Shown in pieces: positions 7,537 through 13,640 of a stretch of 19,304 bases of DNA. The DNA is from UBA93 sp964477205. Its GTDB lineage: Archaea; Micrarchaeota; Micrarchaeia; Norongarragalinales; Norongarragalinaceae. Location: positions 1 through 19,304 of the forward strand of contig CAYZDE010000013.1 of NCBI GenBank assembly GCA_964477205.1. The letters are read 5' to 3'. Position 1 is the stretch's first letter; each line of letters begins with the position of its first letter. The notes below the pieces were generated by a model, which ran no database searches, was not told the origin of the DNA, and worked only from the letters and a program-made list of their open reading frames with translations. The translations under genes and the position numbers were made by a program.

Positions 7537-8433
7537 ATGAAACGCGGGCAGCAAGGCAACTCAATTCTAGGGGAATTACCGCACATACTCATTTTCTTAT
7601 TGCTATTACTAGTGCTCCTCGTAGTGGTCACGCGCTTCGGGTGGGTGCATTGCTCGGAAGTCCCGGGAAACTGGTGCGAAATTTATTGCAAGGAAATAAT
7701 GCGCTCTCACTCCAGAGTCGCGGTATTATACGGAAACTCAGGCATAGGCGACGCACAAGAGCTTGAATACAAAATTCGGCAAGCGAGGCCTTACACTTAC
7801 TTAGAGATGTACGATTCCGAGTACTTGAGCGCGGGAATGCTTGACGGAATCGACTTGATAATACTAGAGGAAATGGACACGGTGTCATTCACGCAGGCGC
7901 TCGCCATTCGCGATTACTTGAGCGGGGGCGGCTCAGCGATTTGGATAGGGGACGCAGCAACGAACTTTTACGTTGATGATTACGAGTTACAGAAGGCGCG
8001 CGTGATGGATGACCAGCTTCAGTACGAAGCGGAAGTGAATAATTACACGCTCGATGACCCGCATTATTACGAGAACGCGTTACTCAATGCGTCAACGCAA
8101 CGCGGGTTCTATTTCCTGTCGGAAGTAATCGCCGCGGACTTTGTTAGCACGAACCAAAGCGAGTCCCTCTCATTAAAAATAGTCAACCGGCAGAATTTGA
8201 TAGCAAATGGAATCAGCCCCGCTTTCGAATTAGAAACAAGCGAATTCACCGTGGTCGCGCCGAACCCGCAATTGACGAACATCATCGCGGTGGTAAACGA
8301 CGGGGCAAACGATTACCCCGGAATATTCGAAACGCGTTACGGGGGAAAGGTGGTATACGTCGCGTTCCCGCTCGAAAAAGCGAATTCCACTACGCTATTG
8401 ATGAACCTGCTTGACTACTTGATTACCTGCTAG
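7537..8433 (+). CDS. Membrane-anchored protein with GATase1-like extracytoplasmic domain
   Basis: The 298-residue product starts with a basic, Gly/Gln-rich head (MKRGQQGNSI) and one very hydrophobic helix (HILIFLLLLLVLLVVV, 16-31). The rest should face outside. Cys39, Cys47 and Cys51 follow the membrane helix and could form disulfides. From about residue 59 the pattern of strands and helices (SRVAVLYGNSGIG, LDGIDLIILEE, LAIRDYLSGGGSAIWIGDA) resembles a class I glutamine-amidotransferase-like fold of the DUF4350/ThuA kind. The C-terminal strand GGKVVYVAFPLEKA with a following helix supports this. I see no catalytic Cys-His-Glu nucleophile elbow, so it is probably a non-enzymatic or binding version. 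The head is only loosely like a class III signal peptide. The stop overlaps that of FEN-1 in CTAG. Confidence 0.7.
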   Translation: MKRGQQGNSILGELPHILIFLLLLLVLLVVVTRFGWVHCSEVPGNWCEIYCKEIMRSHSRVAVLYGNSGIGDAQELEYKIRQARPYTYLEMYDSEYLSAGMLDGIDLIILEEMDTVSFTQALAIRDYLSGGGSAIWIGDAATNFYVDDYELQKARVMDDQLQYEAEVNNYTLDDPHYYENALLNASTQRGFYFLSEVIAADFVSTNQSESLSLKIVNRQNLIANGISPAFELETSEFTVVAPNPQLTNIIAVVNDGANDYPGIFETRYGGKVVYVAFPLEKANSTTLLMNLLDYLITC

Positions 8434-9449
8434 AACCACTTCTTTAGCGTGCCTTGCCGTTCGTCCAATGGCTGGTTGAAAGCGCGCGCTAAAGCGTGCG
8501 ACACGCGCTCCTCTGAAAAATCGCGCTCGTCGCACATGAATTCTATTAGTGATTCCCTATCGGGCTCGCCGAACTTTGGCGCGGGCACTTGCTTCACGTC
8601 CGGCTTCAAGAAGAGCTCGGCGACTTCGGCAAACGAATCGTAATCCTGGTCGAGCGCCTCACAAATTTTTCTTAATGAATCGTGCTTCTTGACGAGCTTG
8701 AAGCCTTTCTTCGGGCCGATGCGGTAAACCCCTTCGTTGAAGTCCGTGCCGCACAATAAGCCCACCCAAACGAGTTGCTCCCGCGAGATTTCAAGGCGCT
8801 TCAAATTAGCTTCGAGCGAATAACGCTCGGGGAGAACTTCAACCATTGCGTTAGAGCGGGGCAACCGCCTGCGCCCGGCTAGCGTTAGGTTACGCACGAG
8901 TAAAGGCGCGCCGAACAACAATGCGTCGAAGTCCTGGGTCGCCGCCGCGTCCACGATTCCCTGCGAAGCCATGGCAGCGCACTGCGCTTCACCCTCGGAA
9001 GGCGCCTGAACGAACGGCAGCCCCATTAAGCCAAGAAGGCGCTTTGCTTCTTCCACCATTTCGCCCGTCAAGTGCGAGGTGCGTTGGGCCAGGCGGGCGG
9101 CATCCTCTAAGCGCCCTTCTTGAATTGCCTTGCGCATTAACTCTTCGGCTTCCACTTTCTTCTCAATGCGCTTGGCTATTGTGCGCGCTTTTAACTCACT
9201 CGGCTTGCCGTCGAAAACGTATACCGGGCGCACTCCTTTCTCGAGTAAAGAGCAAGAGCGGTAGAATAAGCCGCTCAAGTGGCTGGTTACCCGGCCTTGC
9301 GAGTCCGAAAGGGGAGCGCCGTTTGGCCCTCGAATCGTCGAAATGAATTGGTAGAGCGTGTTGAACGCGTCCACTGCTAGTACGCCGCGGAGCTCTTCTA
9401 CCCGAACGCGTTCGGGCTCTAAAAGTGATTTTAAATCCTTAGCTCCCAT
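8430..9449 (-). CDS. fen: Flap endonuclease 1
   Basis: FEN-1 removes 5' flaps during Okazaki-fragment maturation and base-excision repair, working on PCNA. Three ATG codons stand in a row (9455, 9452, 9449). I choose 9449 because GGTGG (complement of 9456-9460) is then six bases away, and because archaeal and eukaryotic FEN-1 begin Met-Gly, with Gly2 reaching the active site. This gives 339 residues, the normal length. Metal-binding acids are Asp27, Asp80, Glu152, Glu154, Asp173, Asp175 and Asp236 (CGTDFNEG). The helix-hairpin-helix part is RIGPKKGFKLVKKH. The extreme C-terminus QGTLKKWF (332-339) is a perfect PCNA-interacting box. It diverges from MBF1. Confidence 0.96.
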   Translation of the reverse strand: MGAKDLKSLLEPERVRVEELRGVLAVDAFNTLYQFISTIRGPNGAPLSDSQGRVTSHLSGLFYRSCSLLEKGVRPVYVFDGKPSELKARTIAKRIEKKVEAEELMRKAIQEGRLEDAARLAQRTSHLTGEMVEEAKRLLGLMGLPFVQAPSEGEAQCAAMASQGIVDAAATQDFDALLFGAPLLVRNLTLAGRRRLPRSNAMVEVLPERYSLEANLKRLEISREQLVWVGLLCGTDFNEGVYRIGPKKGFKLVKKHDSLRKICEALDQDYDSFAEVAELFLKPDVKQVPAPKFGEPDRESLIEFMCDERDFSEERVSHALARAFNQPLDERQGTLKKWF

Positions 9450-9468
9450 CATCATCCACCGAAACAAC

Positions 9469-9490
9469 TTTAATGCTAACCTCGTTAAAA
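9469..9490. promoter_or_regulatory. Facing putative promoter boxes for fen and MBF1
   Basis: TTTAAT at 9469-9474 suits MBF1 on the + strand. TTAAAA at 9485-9490 read in complement (TTTTAA) suits fen on the - strand. Both genes also have a GGTGG ribosome site, so short leaders are expected. Weak positional evidence only. Confidence 0.3.
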
Positions 9491-9505
9491 GCTTTGGTGG
9501 GCGAT

Positions 9506-9961
9506 ATGACTGATTGCGGCGTTTGTGGTAAAAGGCAAGCCATTGGTACGGCGGCAGTGGAAGGCGCGAGAATGGCGGTTTGCCAGCGTTGCGCTAATTA
9601 CGGGCGAAAATTAGAGTTATTCGATGAGTATAGGCCGCCGGCGCGCGAGTATTCACCCAGGCCGCCTAAACGCAAAATGGTATTGCACGAGGATTACTCG
9701 ATAATTATCATTAAAGCCCGCCAAGCTAAGGGGTTGCGCCGCGAGGACTTGGCGAAGAAAGTCTCCATGCACGAGAGTGAAATCAAGTCGTTCGAGGATG
9801 GCCGGGCAAAGCCGGCGCCGGATAATGCTACGAAGATAGAGTACGCATTAGGCGTGACGCTATTGGTTCCTGAAACCGACTCGGTTTTGCCGCACTCTAA
9901 GGTTACTAAGTCCGGCGACGCCTCTGAGCCGACCCTGGCGGATTACATAAAGAAAAAATAA
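9506..9961 (+). CDS. Multiprotein bridging factor 1 (zinc ribbon plus HTH)
   Basis: Archaeal MBF1 is an HTH protein linked to transcription and to the ribosome. With ATG 9506 the product has 151 residues. The N-terminal zinc ribbon has Cys4, Cys7, Cys26 and Cys29 (CGVCG and CQRC). A basic, proline-rich linker (about 43-58) leads to a Cro/C1-type HTH at about 60-120 (LHEDYSIIIIKARQAKGL, REDLAKKVSMHESEIKSFED, KIEYALGVTL), the most conserved part of the family. The tail ADYIKKK is basic. An earlier in-frame ATG at 9473 would add 11 residues before the zinc ribbon and overlap the promoter. GGTGG at 9496-9500, five bases before ATG 9506, decides for the shorter form. Confidence 0.93.
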   Translation: MTDCGVCGKRQAIGTAAVEGARMAVCQRCANYGRKLELFDEYRPPAREYSPRPPKRKMVLHEDYSIIIIKARQAKGLRREDLAKKVSMHESEIKSFEDGRAKPAPDNATKIEYALGVTLLVPETDSVLPHSKVTKSGDASEPTLADYIKKK

Positions 9962-9966
9962 TCGCA

Positions 9967-10455
9967 TTAGTCGACTTTGATGGTCTTGCCTTTCGGCTTG
10001 CTGGCTTTGACTTTCGGCAGAACTACTTCGAGCATACCGTTCTTCAACGCCGCCTTGCTCTCATTCTTCTTTACTTTAGCCGGCAACTTGATTATGCGCG
10101 CGAAAGGCCTTGACGGGTCGTCCACGCTGACGCTTAGCTCTTCGTTCTCCACGTGCAGCTTTAATTGTTTCTTGTCCACTCCAGGGAGTTCAACGATGAC
10201 GACGACTTCCTTTTCGCCGTTAATCACGTCTACTAACGGTTCCCTAGGGGAGTTCGGGCGGCGGGCATTGCCGAACTCACGGATTTGGGGCTTGCCGTCC
10301 GGGCCGATAGACATGTTTACGCCGTAAACCAATGGTTTGCCTTGCTCTCGCGCTTCGAAGCTGCGCTTCTCTAGGTCTGCTGCTAGGCGCTCGAAGTCCT
10401 TGAAGAAGTCGTCGTTGAATAAGTCGTTAAAGAAATTTGGGAATCTCCTACGCAT
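9967..10455 (-). CDS. Small heat shock protein, Hsp20 family
   Basis: This is an ATP-independent holdase chaperone that forms oligomers. The 162-residue product has an N-terminal arm rich in Phe and Asp (FPNFFNDLFNDDFFKDFERL). An archaeal-type segment follows (PLVYGVNMSIGPDGKPQIRE, about 40-59), then the alpha-crystallin domain (about 72-152) with VVVIVELPGVDKKQLKLHVE, the strand PFARIIKLPAKV and the signature NGMLEVVLPK. A classic C-terminal I-x-I motif appears as TIKVD at the very end. ATG 10455 has GGTGG (complement of 10463-10467) seven bases upstream. Upstream DNA holds a strong inverted repeat (10473-10492) that may be an operator. It is convergent with MBF1, with a 5-base gap. Confidence 0.95.
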   Translation of the reverse strand: MRRRFPNFFNDLFNDDFFKDFERLAADLEKRSFEAREQGKPLVYGVNMSIGPDGKPQIREFGNARRPNSPREPLVDVINGEKEVVVIVELPGVDKKQLKLHVENEELSVSVDDPSRPFARIIKLPAKVKKNESKAALKNGMLEVVLPKVKASKPKGKTIKVD

Positions 10456-10472
10456 TGTAAAACCACCGATTT

Positions 10473-10492
10473 AATTACTAAACAAAGTAATT
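10473..10492. promoter_or_regulatory. Inverted repeat, candidate operator between hsp20 and tRNA-Gln
   Basis: AATTACT (10473-10479) and AGTAATT (10486-10492) are perfect inverted copies around a 6-base spacer. They are bracketed by a second inverted pair, AAAACCA (10459-10465) and TGGTTTT (10496-10502), centred two bases away. The element spans the hsp20 upstream region and the likely tRNA box. A role as a heat-shock repressor site is inference. Confidence 0.4.
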
Positions 10493-10497
10493 TAATG
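10490..10497. promoter_or_regulatory. Putative box A of tRNA-Gln, possibly shared with hsp20
   Basis: ATTTAAT-like bases end about 26 bases before the mature tRNA 5' end (10523), the normal archaeal spacing. Read in complement, the same bases lie about 34 bases before the hsp20 ATG, fitting a short leader with GGTGG. Confidence 0.4.
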
Positions 10498-10522
10498 GTT
10501 TTCAACTCAAATGAGTCACTGT

Positions 10523-10595
10523 AGCCCCGTAGTCTAGTGGCCAAGGATGCCAGCCTTTGAAGCTGGAGACGGCAGTTCGAGTCTGCCCGGGGCTA
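10523..10595 (+). tRNA. tRNA-Gln(UUG)
   Basis: A 73-nt cloverleaf folds fully by hand. The acceptor stem AGCCCCG pairs with CGGGGCT (7 bp), discriminator A. The D-arm is GUCU...GGAU with GG in the loop, allowing G-U pairs. The anticodon stem CCAGC/GCUGG encloses loop CUUUGAA, so the anticodon is UUG. The variable loop is AGAC. The T-arm GGCAG/CUGCC has loop UUCGAGU. No CCA is encoded. No intron was seen. The wobble U34 makes it a natural substrate for the thiolase MnmA encoded at 16724-17683. Its last bases are copied at 10664-10677. Confidence 0.96.
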
Positions 10596-10677
10596 TACAA
10601 TACTAACTCCCTTTCTTTTGATGAATACTTTTCTTTCGGGAAAGAAAAGTTTCGTTCTGAATCCTGCCCGGGGCTAT
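10583..10677 (+). repeat. Direct repeat of the tRNA-Gln 3' end (two 14-nt copies)
   Basis: CTGCCCGGGGCTAT occurs at 10583-10596, inside and just past the tRNA, and again at 10664-10677. The bases before the second copy (GTTCTGAATC) resemble a T-arm loop GTTCGAATC with one inserted T, so it looks like a broken tRNA 3' end. Only 67 bases lie between the copies, too short for an integrated element with genes. It could be a scar of past integration and excision at a tRNA, or a partial tRNA duplication. Confidence 0.7.
10627..10650. terminator. Perfect 10-bp hairpin downstream of tRNA-Gln
   Basis: ACTTTTCTTT pairs exactly with AAAGAAAAGT around a CGGG loop. It lies between the tRNA and the tRNA-like tail and contains T-runs on both strands. 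It could stop transcription of the tRNA or of the unknown gene on the opposite strand, or be the body of a small RNA. Role not determined. Confidence 0.45.
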
Positions 10678-11102
10678 CCTTTTATCTGTTGTTTTAAGGC
10701 GTACTTGCTCAACAAGCCCGTGAATTGTTTGAGTTGCTTTTCGGTTACCTCGTGGTTATTGGGAGCGGAAAAGGATAGGTAAGTAGAGCGGGACAAATCT
10801 CCCGATCCCTCGGTCTTGCGGGTGCGAATGAGCTTGATTTCAAATTTATTGGTAAACAAATTCAGAGCGCGCTTGAATCCTTCGCGGTAATTGGAACGGG
10901 CTAGCAATAATTGGTCGGCTCCGGTGGTTTTCTGCTTGAAGCCGTGTTCTGTGCTCGTGAGCTTGCCTAACTCCGACTTCAACTCTTCGAAGCGCTGCGG
11001 GTCCGTGATTATGTGCAATCGCTCGCCGACATCGTGAGCAACTAGTTTGTTTTTTTCCGCGTGCTCGCGTAGCCTTCCTACGACTTCGTTAACTGGCTCC
11101 AT
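10674..11102 (-). CDS. Unrecognised 142-residue protein
   Basis: No family was recognised. The protein is charged and soluble, with no signal or membrane helix. Predicted helices occupy about 1-20 and 36-48, a mixed segment (EIKLIRTRKTEGSGDLSRST, about 89-108) looks like beta strands with a basic loop, and a C-terminal helix TEKQLKQFTGLLSKYALKQQ follows. The alternating basic and polar surface may suggest RNA or DNA binding, but there is no motif to prove it. The last codons and the TAG stop lie inside the copy of the tRNA 3' end, so the C-terminus may have been fixed by that duplication. ATG 11102 has no ribosome site and sits 24 bases from the ATTTAAAT box, so it is probably leaderless. The start and reading frame are convincing because of this promoter spacing. 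Confidence 0.7.
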   Translation of the reverse strand: MEPVNEVVGRLREHAEKNKLVAHDVGERLHIITDPQRFEELKSELGKLTSTEHGFKQKTTGADQLLLARSNYREGFKRALNLFTNKFEIKLIRTRKTEGSGDLSRSTYLSFSAPNNHEVTEKQLKQFTGLLSKYALKQQIKG

Positions 11103-11126
11103 GGTAGATTAAGGAGTATTCGAAGG

Positions 11127-11134
11127 ATTTAAAT
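11127..11134. promoter_or_regulatory. Bidirectional palindromic box A (ATTTAAAT)
   Basis: The box is 24 bases from ATG 11102 (-) and 47 bases from ATG 11182 (+). The - gene would be leaderless. For S17e, transcription would start near 11157-11160 and give a short leader that holds its GGTGAT ribosome site. A second AT-rich stretch at 11162-11170 is too near the S17e start to be its box. Confidence 0.5.
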
Positions 11135-11181
11135 GCTTTATTCACCCAAAAACGGTTAGTCAAATTTATTAGGTGATATTA

Positions 11182-11376
11182 ATGGGCAGGCAAAAAGGAA
11201 AACACGTTAACACCGCGGCTAAAGCGTTGATTCGCGAGTACCCGGACAAGTTCGCGGATAATTTCGAGGAGAACAAGGAGCGCTTGACCGAGTTGAACGC
11301 TTTAACTTATTCGAAGAGCGAGCGCAATCAGCTGGCAGGCGCGATAACCGTTAAGATAAAGGGCAAGAAAAACTAA
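11182..11376 (+). CDS. rps17e: Ribosomal protein S17e
   Basis: S17e is a small-subunit ribosomal protein present in archaea and eukaryotes and absent from bacteria. The 64-residue product has the family pattern: a basic N-terminus (MGRQKGKHVNTAAKALI), then REYPDKFADNFEENKERL (archaeal homologues read like EKYPDKFTTDFEHNKK), and the basic C-terminal block SERNQLAGAITVKIKGKKN. ATG 11182 is preferred to an in-frame GTG at 11173 because GGTGAT (11172-11177) is a near-perfect ribosome site at the right distance and overlaps that GTG. It is convergent with proS with a 2-base gap. Confidence 0.95.
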   Translation: MGRQKGKHVNTAAKALIREYPDKFADNFEENKERLTELNALTYSKSERNQLAGAITVKIKGKKN

Positions 11377-11378
11377 TT

Positions 11379-12806
11379 CTAGTAACAGCGCGCAAAGTAA
11401 GCAGTGCTTCGGCCTTTCTTTCCGCAGTAAACGCACTTCCCACCTTCCTTCGAGTCGAAAGGCATTAGGCGGATAGTCGCCCCGGTTTCATCTTTAATCG
11501 CTTCCTCGCAGGATGCGTCACCGCACCACTGGCAGCGCGCGAATCCCTTCTTCTCTTCGATTGCCTCGCGGAATTCCTCGAAAGAGGAAACGTCGAAAGT
11601 GCGTTCGGCAACGAAAGCTCTAGCTTTTTCGAGTAAGGACGCTTGAATCAATTGCATTAATGACTCGATTCTCTCCGTGACTTCCGCGTCGGGTACGAAT
11701 TCTTTCTCCAGGGTGTCGCGGCGGACCAAGGTCGCGCCCGTCTTGGCTAGGTCTTTCACGCCGATTTCCACTCTCACGGGCACGCCCTTGAATTCCCATT
11801 CGTTAAACTTCCACCCGGGGGTGTGGTCGCTGTCGTCCACTAGGCAACTCAATCCCTTTTCTTCAAGGGCTTTCGCGTGGCGCTTGCAAGCGAGGACGGT
11901 TAATGCCTTGTCTTCCTCCGTCTTGAAGATTGGGACGAACACCACTTGTAATAATGCGACTTTAGGCGGCAGGACTAAGCCCCGGTCATCGGAGTGCATC
12001 ATGACCATGCCCCCGATTAGCCGGGTGCTAACGCCCCACGAGGTCTGCCAAACAAAATCCTCGCCGCCTTCCGCGTTCTTGAATTTTATGTTGAACATCT
12101 TGGCGAAGCTCTGGCCGAGGAGGTGGCTGGTTCCGCTTTGAAGCGCCTTACCGTCCGGCATTAGGGCCTCGATGGTGTAAGTGTAATCCGCTCCCGGGAA
12201 CTTCTCAGCGTCGCTCTTCACGCCTTGCAGTACGGGCATTGCCAGGACTTCCTCGCAAACGCGCTTGTACCAATCCAAAGCGTCACGCACTTGCTTCTCG
12301 GCTTCTTCTTTCGTTGAGTGCGCGGTATGGCCTTCCTGCCAGAGGAATTCTCTAGAGCGAATGAACGGCTTGAGTGCCTTCGTATCCCAACGGACGATGT
12401 TACACCACTGGTTCACCTTCAACGGCAAGTCGCGGTGCGATGAAACCCACTTAGAAAACATCGGGTACATGATGGTCTCACTGGTCGGGCGCAAAGCCAA
12501 TGGCTCGTCGAGCTCCTTGTTCCCGCCTTTCGTTACCCAAGCGACTTCCGGCACGAAGCCCTCGAAATGCGCTGACTCCTTTTCGAGTAGCGAACGCGGA
12601 ATGAATAAAGGGAAGTAAGTGTTCTGCACGCCGCCATTCTTGAAGACCGGGCCTAGGAATTCTTGAATTTTCTCCCAGACAAAGTAACCGCGCGGGCGAA
12701 TGGCCATCGAGCCTTGTACCGGAGTGTAATCCATTAAGCCCGCTTTCTGCACTACTTCAAGGTACCACTCGGAAAAGTTCTCCTGCTTGGAATTGTCTAG
12801 AACCAT
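11379..12806 (-). CDS. proS: Prolyl-tRNA synthetase (archaeal/eukaryal type)
   Basis: ProRS is the class II synthetase that charges tRNA-Pro. The 475-residue length fits the archaeal type without the bacterial editing insertion. Visible parts are the N-terminal FSEWYLEVVQKAGLMDYTPV, proline/adenylate site pieces LALRPTSETIMYPMFSKW, motif 2 FIRSREFLWQEGHTAH, motif 3 TSWGVSTRLIGGMVMMHSDD with RGLVLPPKVA, and the anticodon-binding domain (about 280-380). The C-terminal zinc-binding domain has Cys425, Cys428, Cys433, Cys458 and Cys461. It ends with Tyr475, the conserved terminal tyrosine. ATG 12806 lacks a ribosome site and lies 22 bases from the TTTAAA box, suggesting a leaderless mRNA. Confidence 0.97.
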   Translation of the reverse strand: MVLDNSKQENFSEWYLEVVQKAGLMDYTPVQGSMAIRPRGYFVWEKIQEFLGPVFKNGGVQNTYFPLFIPRSLLEKESAHFEGFVPEVAWVTKGGNKELDEPLALRPTSETIMYPMFSKWVSSHRDLPLKVNQWCNIVRWDTKALKPFIRSREFLWQEGHTAHSTKEEAEKQVRDALDWYKRVCEEVLAMPVLQGVKSDAEKFPGADYTYTIEALMPDGKALQSGTSHLLGQSFAKMFNIKFKNAEGGEDFVWQTSWGVSTRLIGGMVMMHSDDRGLVLPPKVALLQVVFVPIFKTEEDKALTVLACKRHAKALEEKGLSCLVDDSDHTPGWKFNEWEFKGVPVRVEIGVKDLAKTGATLVRRDTLEKEFVPDAEVTERIESLMQLIQASLLEKARAFVAERTFDVSSFEEFREAIEEKKGFARCQWCGDASCEEAIKDETGATIRLMPFDSKEGGKCVYCGKKGRSTAYFARCY

Positions 12807-12828
12807 ACTAGTTCTTCGCTAAAAACCC

Positions 12829-12834
12829 TTTAAA
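12829..12834. promoter_or_regulatory. Bidirectional box A (TTTAAA)
   Basis: CTTTAAACC lies midway between proS (22 bases to ATG 12806) and the unknown + gene (26 bases to ATG 12861). Neither gene has a clear Shine-Dalgarno, so both are probably leaderless from this site. Confidence 0.5.
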
Positions 12835-12860
12835 CCATTCGCATTCAATAATAAGTTTAC

Positions 12861-13640
12861 ATGGCAAAAAGAAAGCCTATGACGAGCGTCGAACCGGCCG
12901 ACTACGCGCGCTTGCTCAAAGACGGGATGGAAGGGTATCGATTAGTTCACTCGCACGGCTTAACAAAAGAGAAAGAATTTAAGTCCCAGCCGGGCAAATC
13001 GTTCGCCATATTAATGGTAGAAAACCAGCTCCCCCGATTATTACCCGACTTGTTGAAAGGCGTTAGTAGGCAGGGAAAAACAAGAGACGGCGGGGAAGAA
13101 AGGGTTAACCTGAAAAAGCACCGCACCTTCGTATACCTCCCGCACCAAGAGCACGCAAAAGCGTTCAACGCAATGGACGTTCAAAAGCAAACGATTCCAG
13201 GGAGCGCGGGGCACTTATCCGTTTACTTGGACAAGAAAACCGGGCGCGCGATAGTCACGCAATTACAATCCAATGCGTCGCCCGCTTCGGGAGAGCACTA
13301 CGACGAACACGCGGGGGTTAGGAAGACCCACGCTTCGTGCACTCGCCAATTAATTAAAGCGGTCAGGGACCACCTTGCAGTGGAGGGCTACTCCCTGCAC
13401 TTCCTCGACCCTCGCTGGTATGCAATAGCCAATAAGCCGGAAGTAAGGCAAAACGCGAAAACCAAGAATGAAGCGTGGCTAATCGAGACGGGAATTCGTG
13501 ATAGTTACGACCGGGCCATCGCGGGCTGCAACGCCAATCCCGAAGGGGCTACGGGCAGCATAGAGCACGCTTTCGGCTTCAAGGCGAACTTAGAGTACCG
13601 ATTGTACGAAGTTCCGAAGCGTGCTTACCGCCGGCGCTAG
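12861..13640 (+). CDS. Unrecognised 259-residue protein
   Basis: No known family was identified with confidence. It has no signal peptide or membrane helix. The protein is basic at both ends (MAKRKPM and PKRAYRRR). Segments include KSFAILMVENQLPRLLPDLL (about 46-65), HRTFVYLPHQEHAKAF, a beta piece GHLSVYLDKKTGRAIVTQLQ ending in QLQSN, a His/Cys stretch (EHYDEHAGVRKTHASCTRQL), a helix, then VEGYSLHFLDPRWYAIANKP and a C-terminal YRLYEVPKR. The order strand, QxQS, helix, GY, strand recalls viral and archaeal proteins with an E-I-Q-S-D motif, but this is only a shape resemblance. The spacing to the shared box supports ATG 12861. The stop overlaps ileS in CTAG. Confidence 0.7.
   Translation: MAKRKPMTSVEPADYARLLKDGMEGYRLVHSHGLTKEKEFKSQPGKSFAILMVENQLPRLLPDLLKGVSRQGKTRDGGEERVNLKKHRTFVYLPHQEHAKAFNAMDVQKQTIPGSAGHLSVYLDKKTGRAIVTQLQSNASPASGEHYDEHAGVRKTHASCTRQLIKAVRDHLAVEGYSLHFLDPRWYAIANKPEVRQNAKTKNEAWLIETGIRDSYDRAIAGCNANPEGATGSIEHAFGFKANLEYRLYEVPKRAYRRR

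Noticed and set aside
10596..10673. Integrated mobile element between the tRNA end repeats
   Set aside because: The 67-base spacer has no gene or integrase; at most a scar.
10651..10677. Second complete tRNA gene after tRNA-Gln
   Set aside because: Only a T-arm-like piece with an inserted T and the acceptor 3' strand are present; no D-arm or anticodon arm can be folded.
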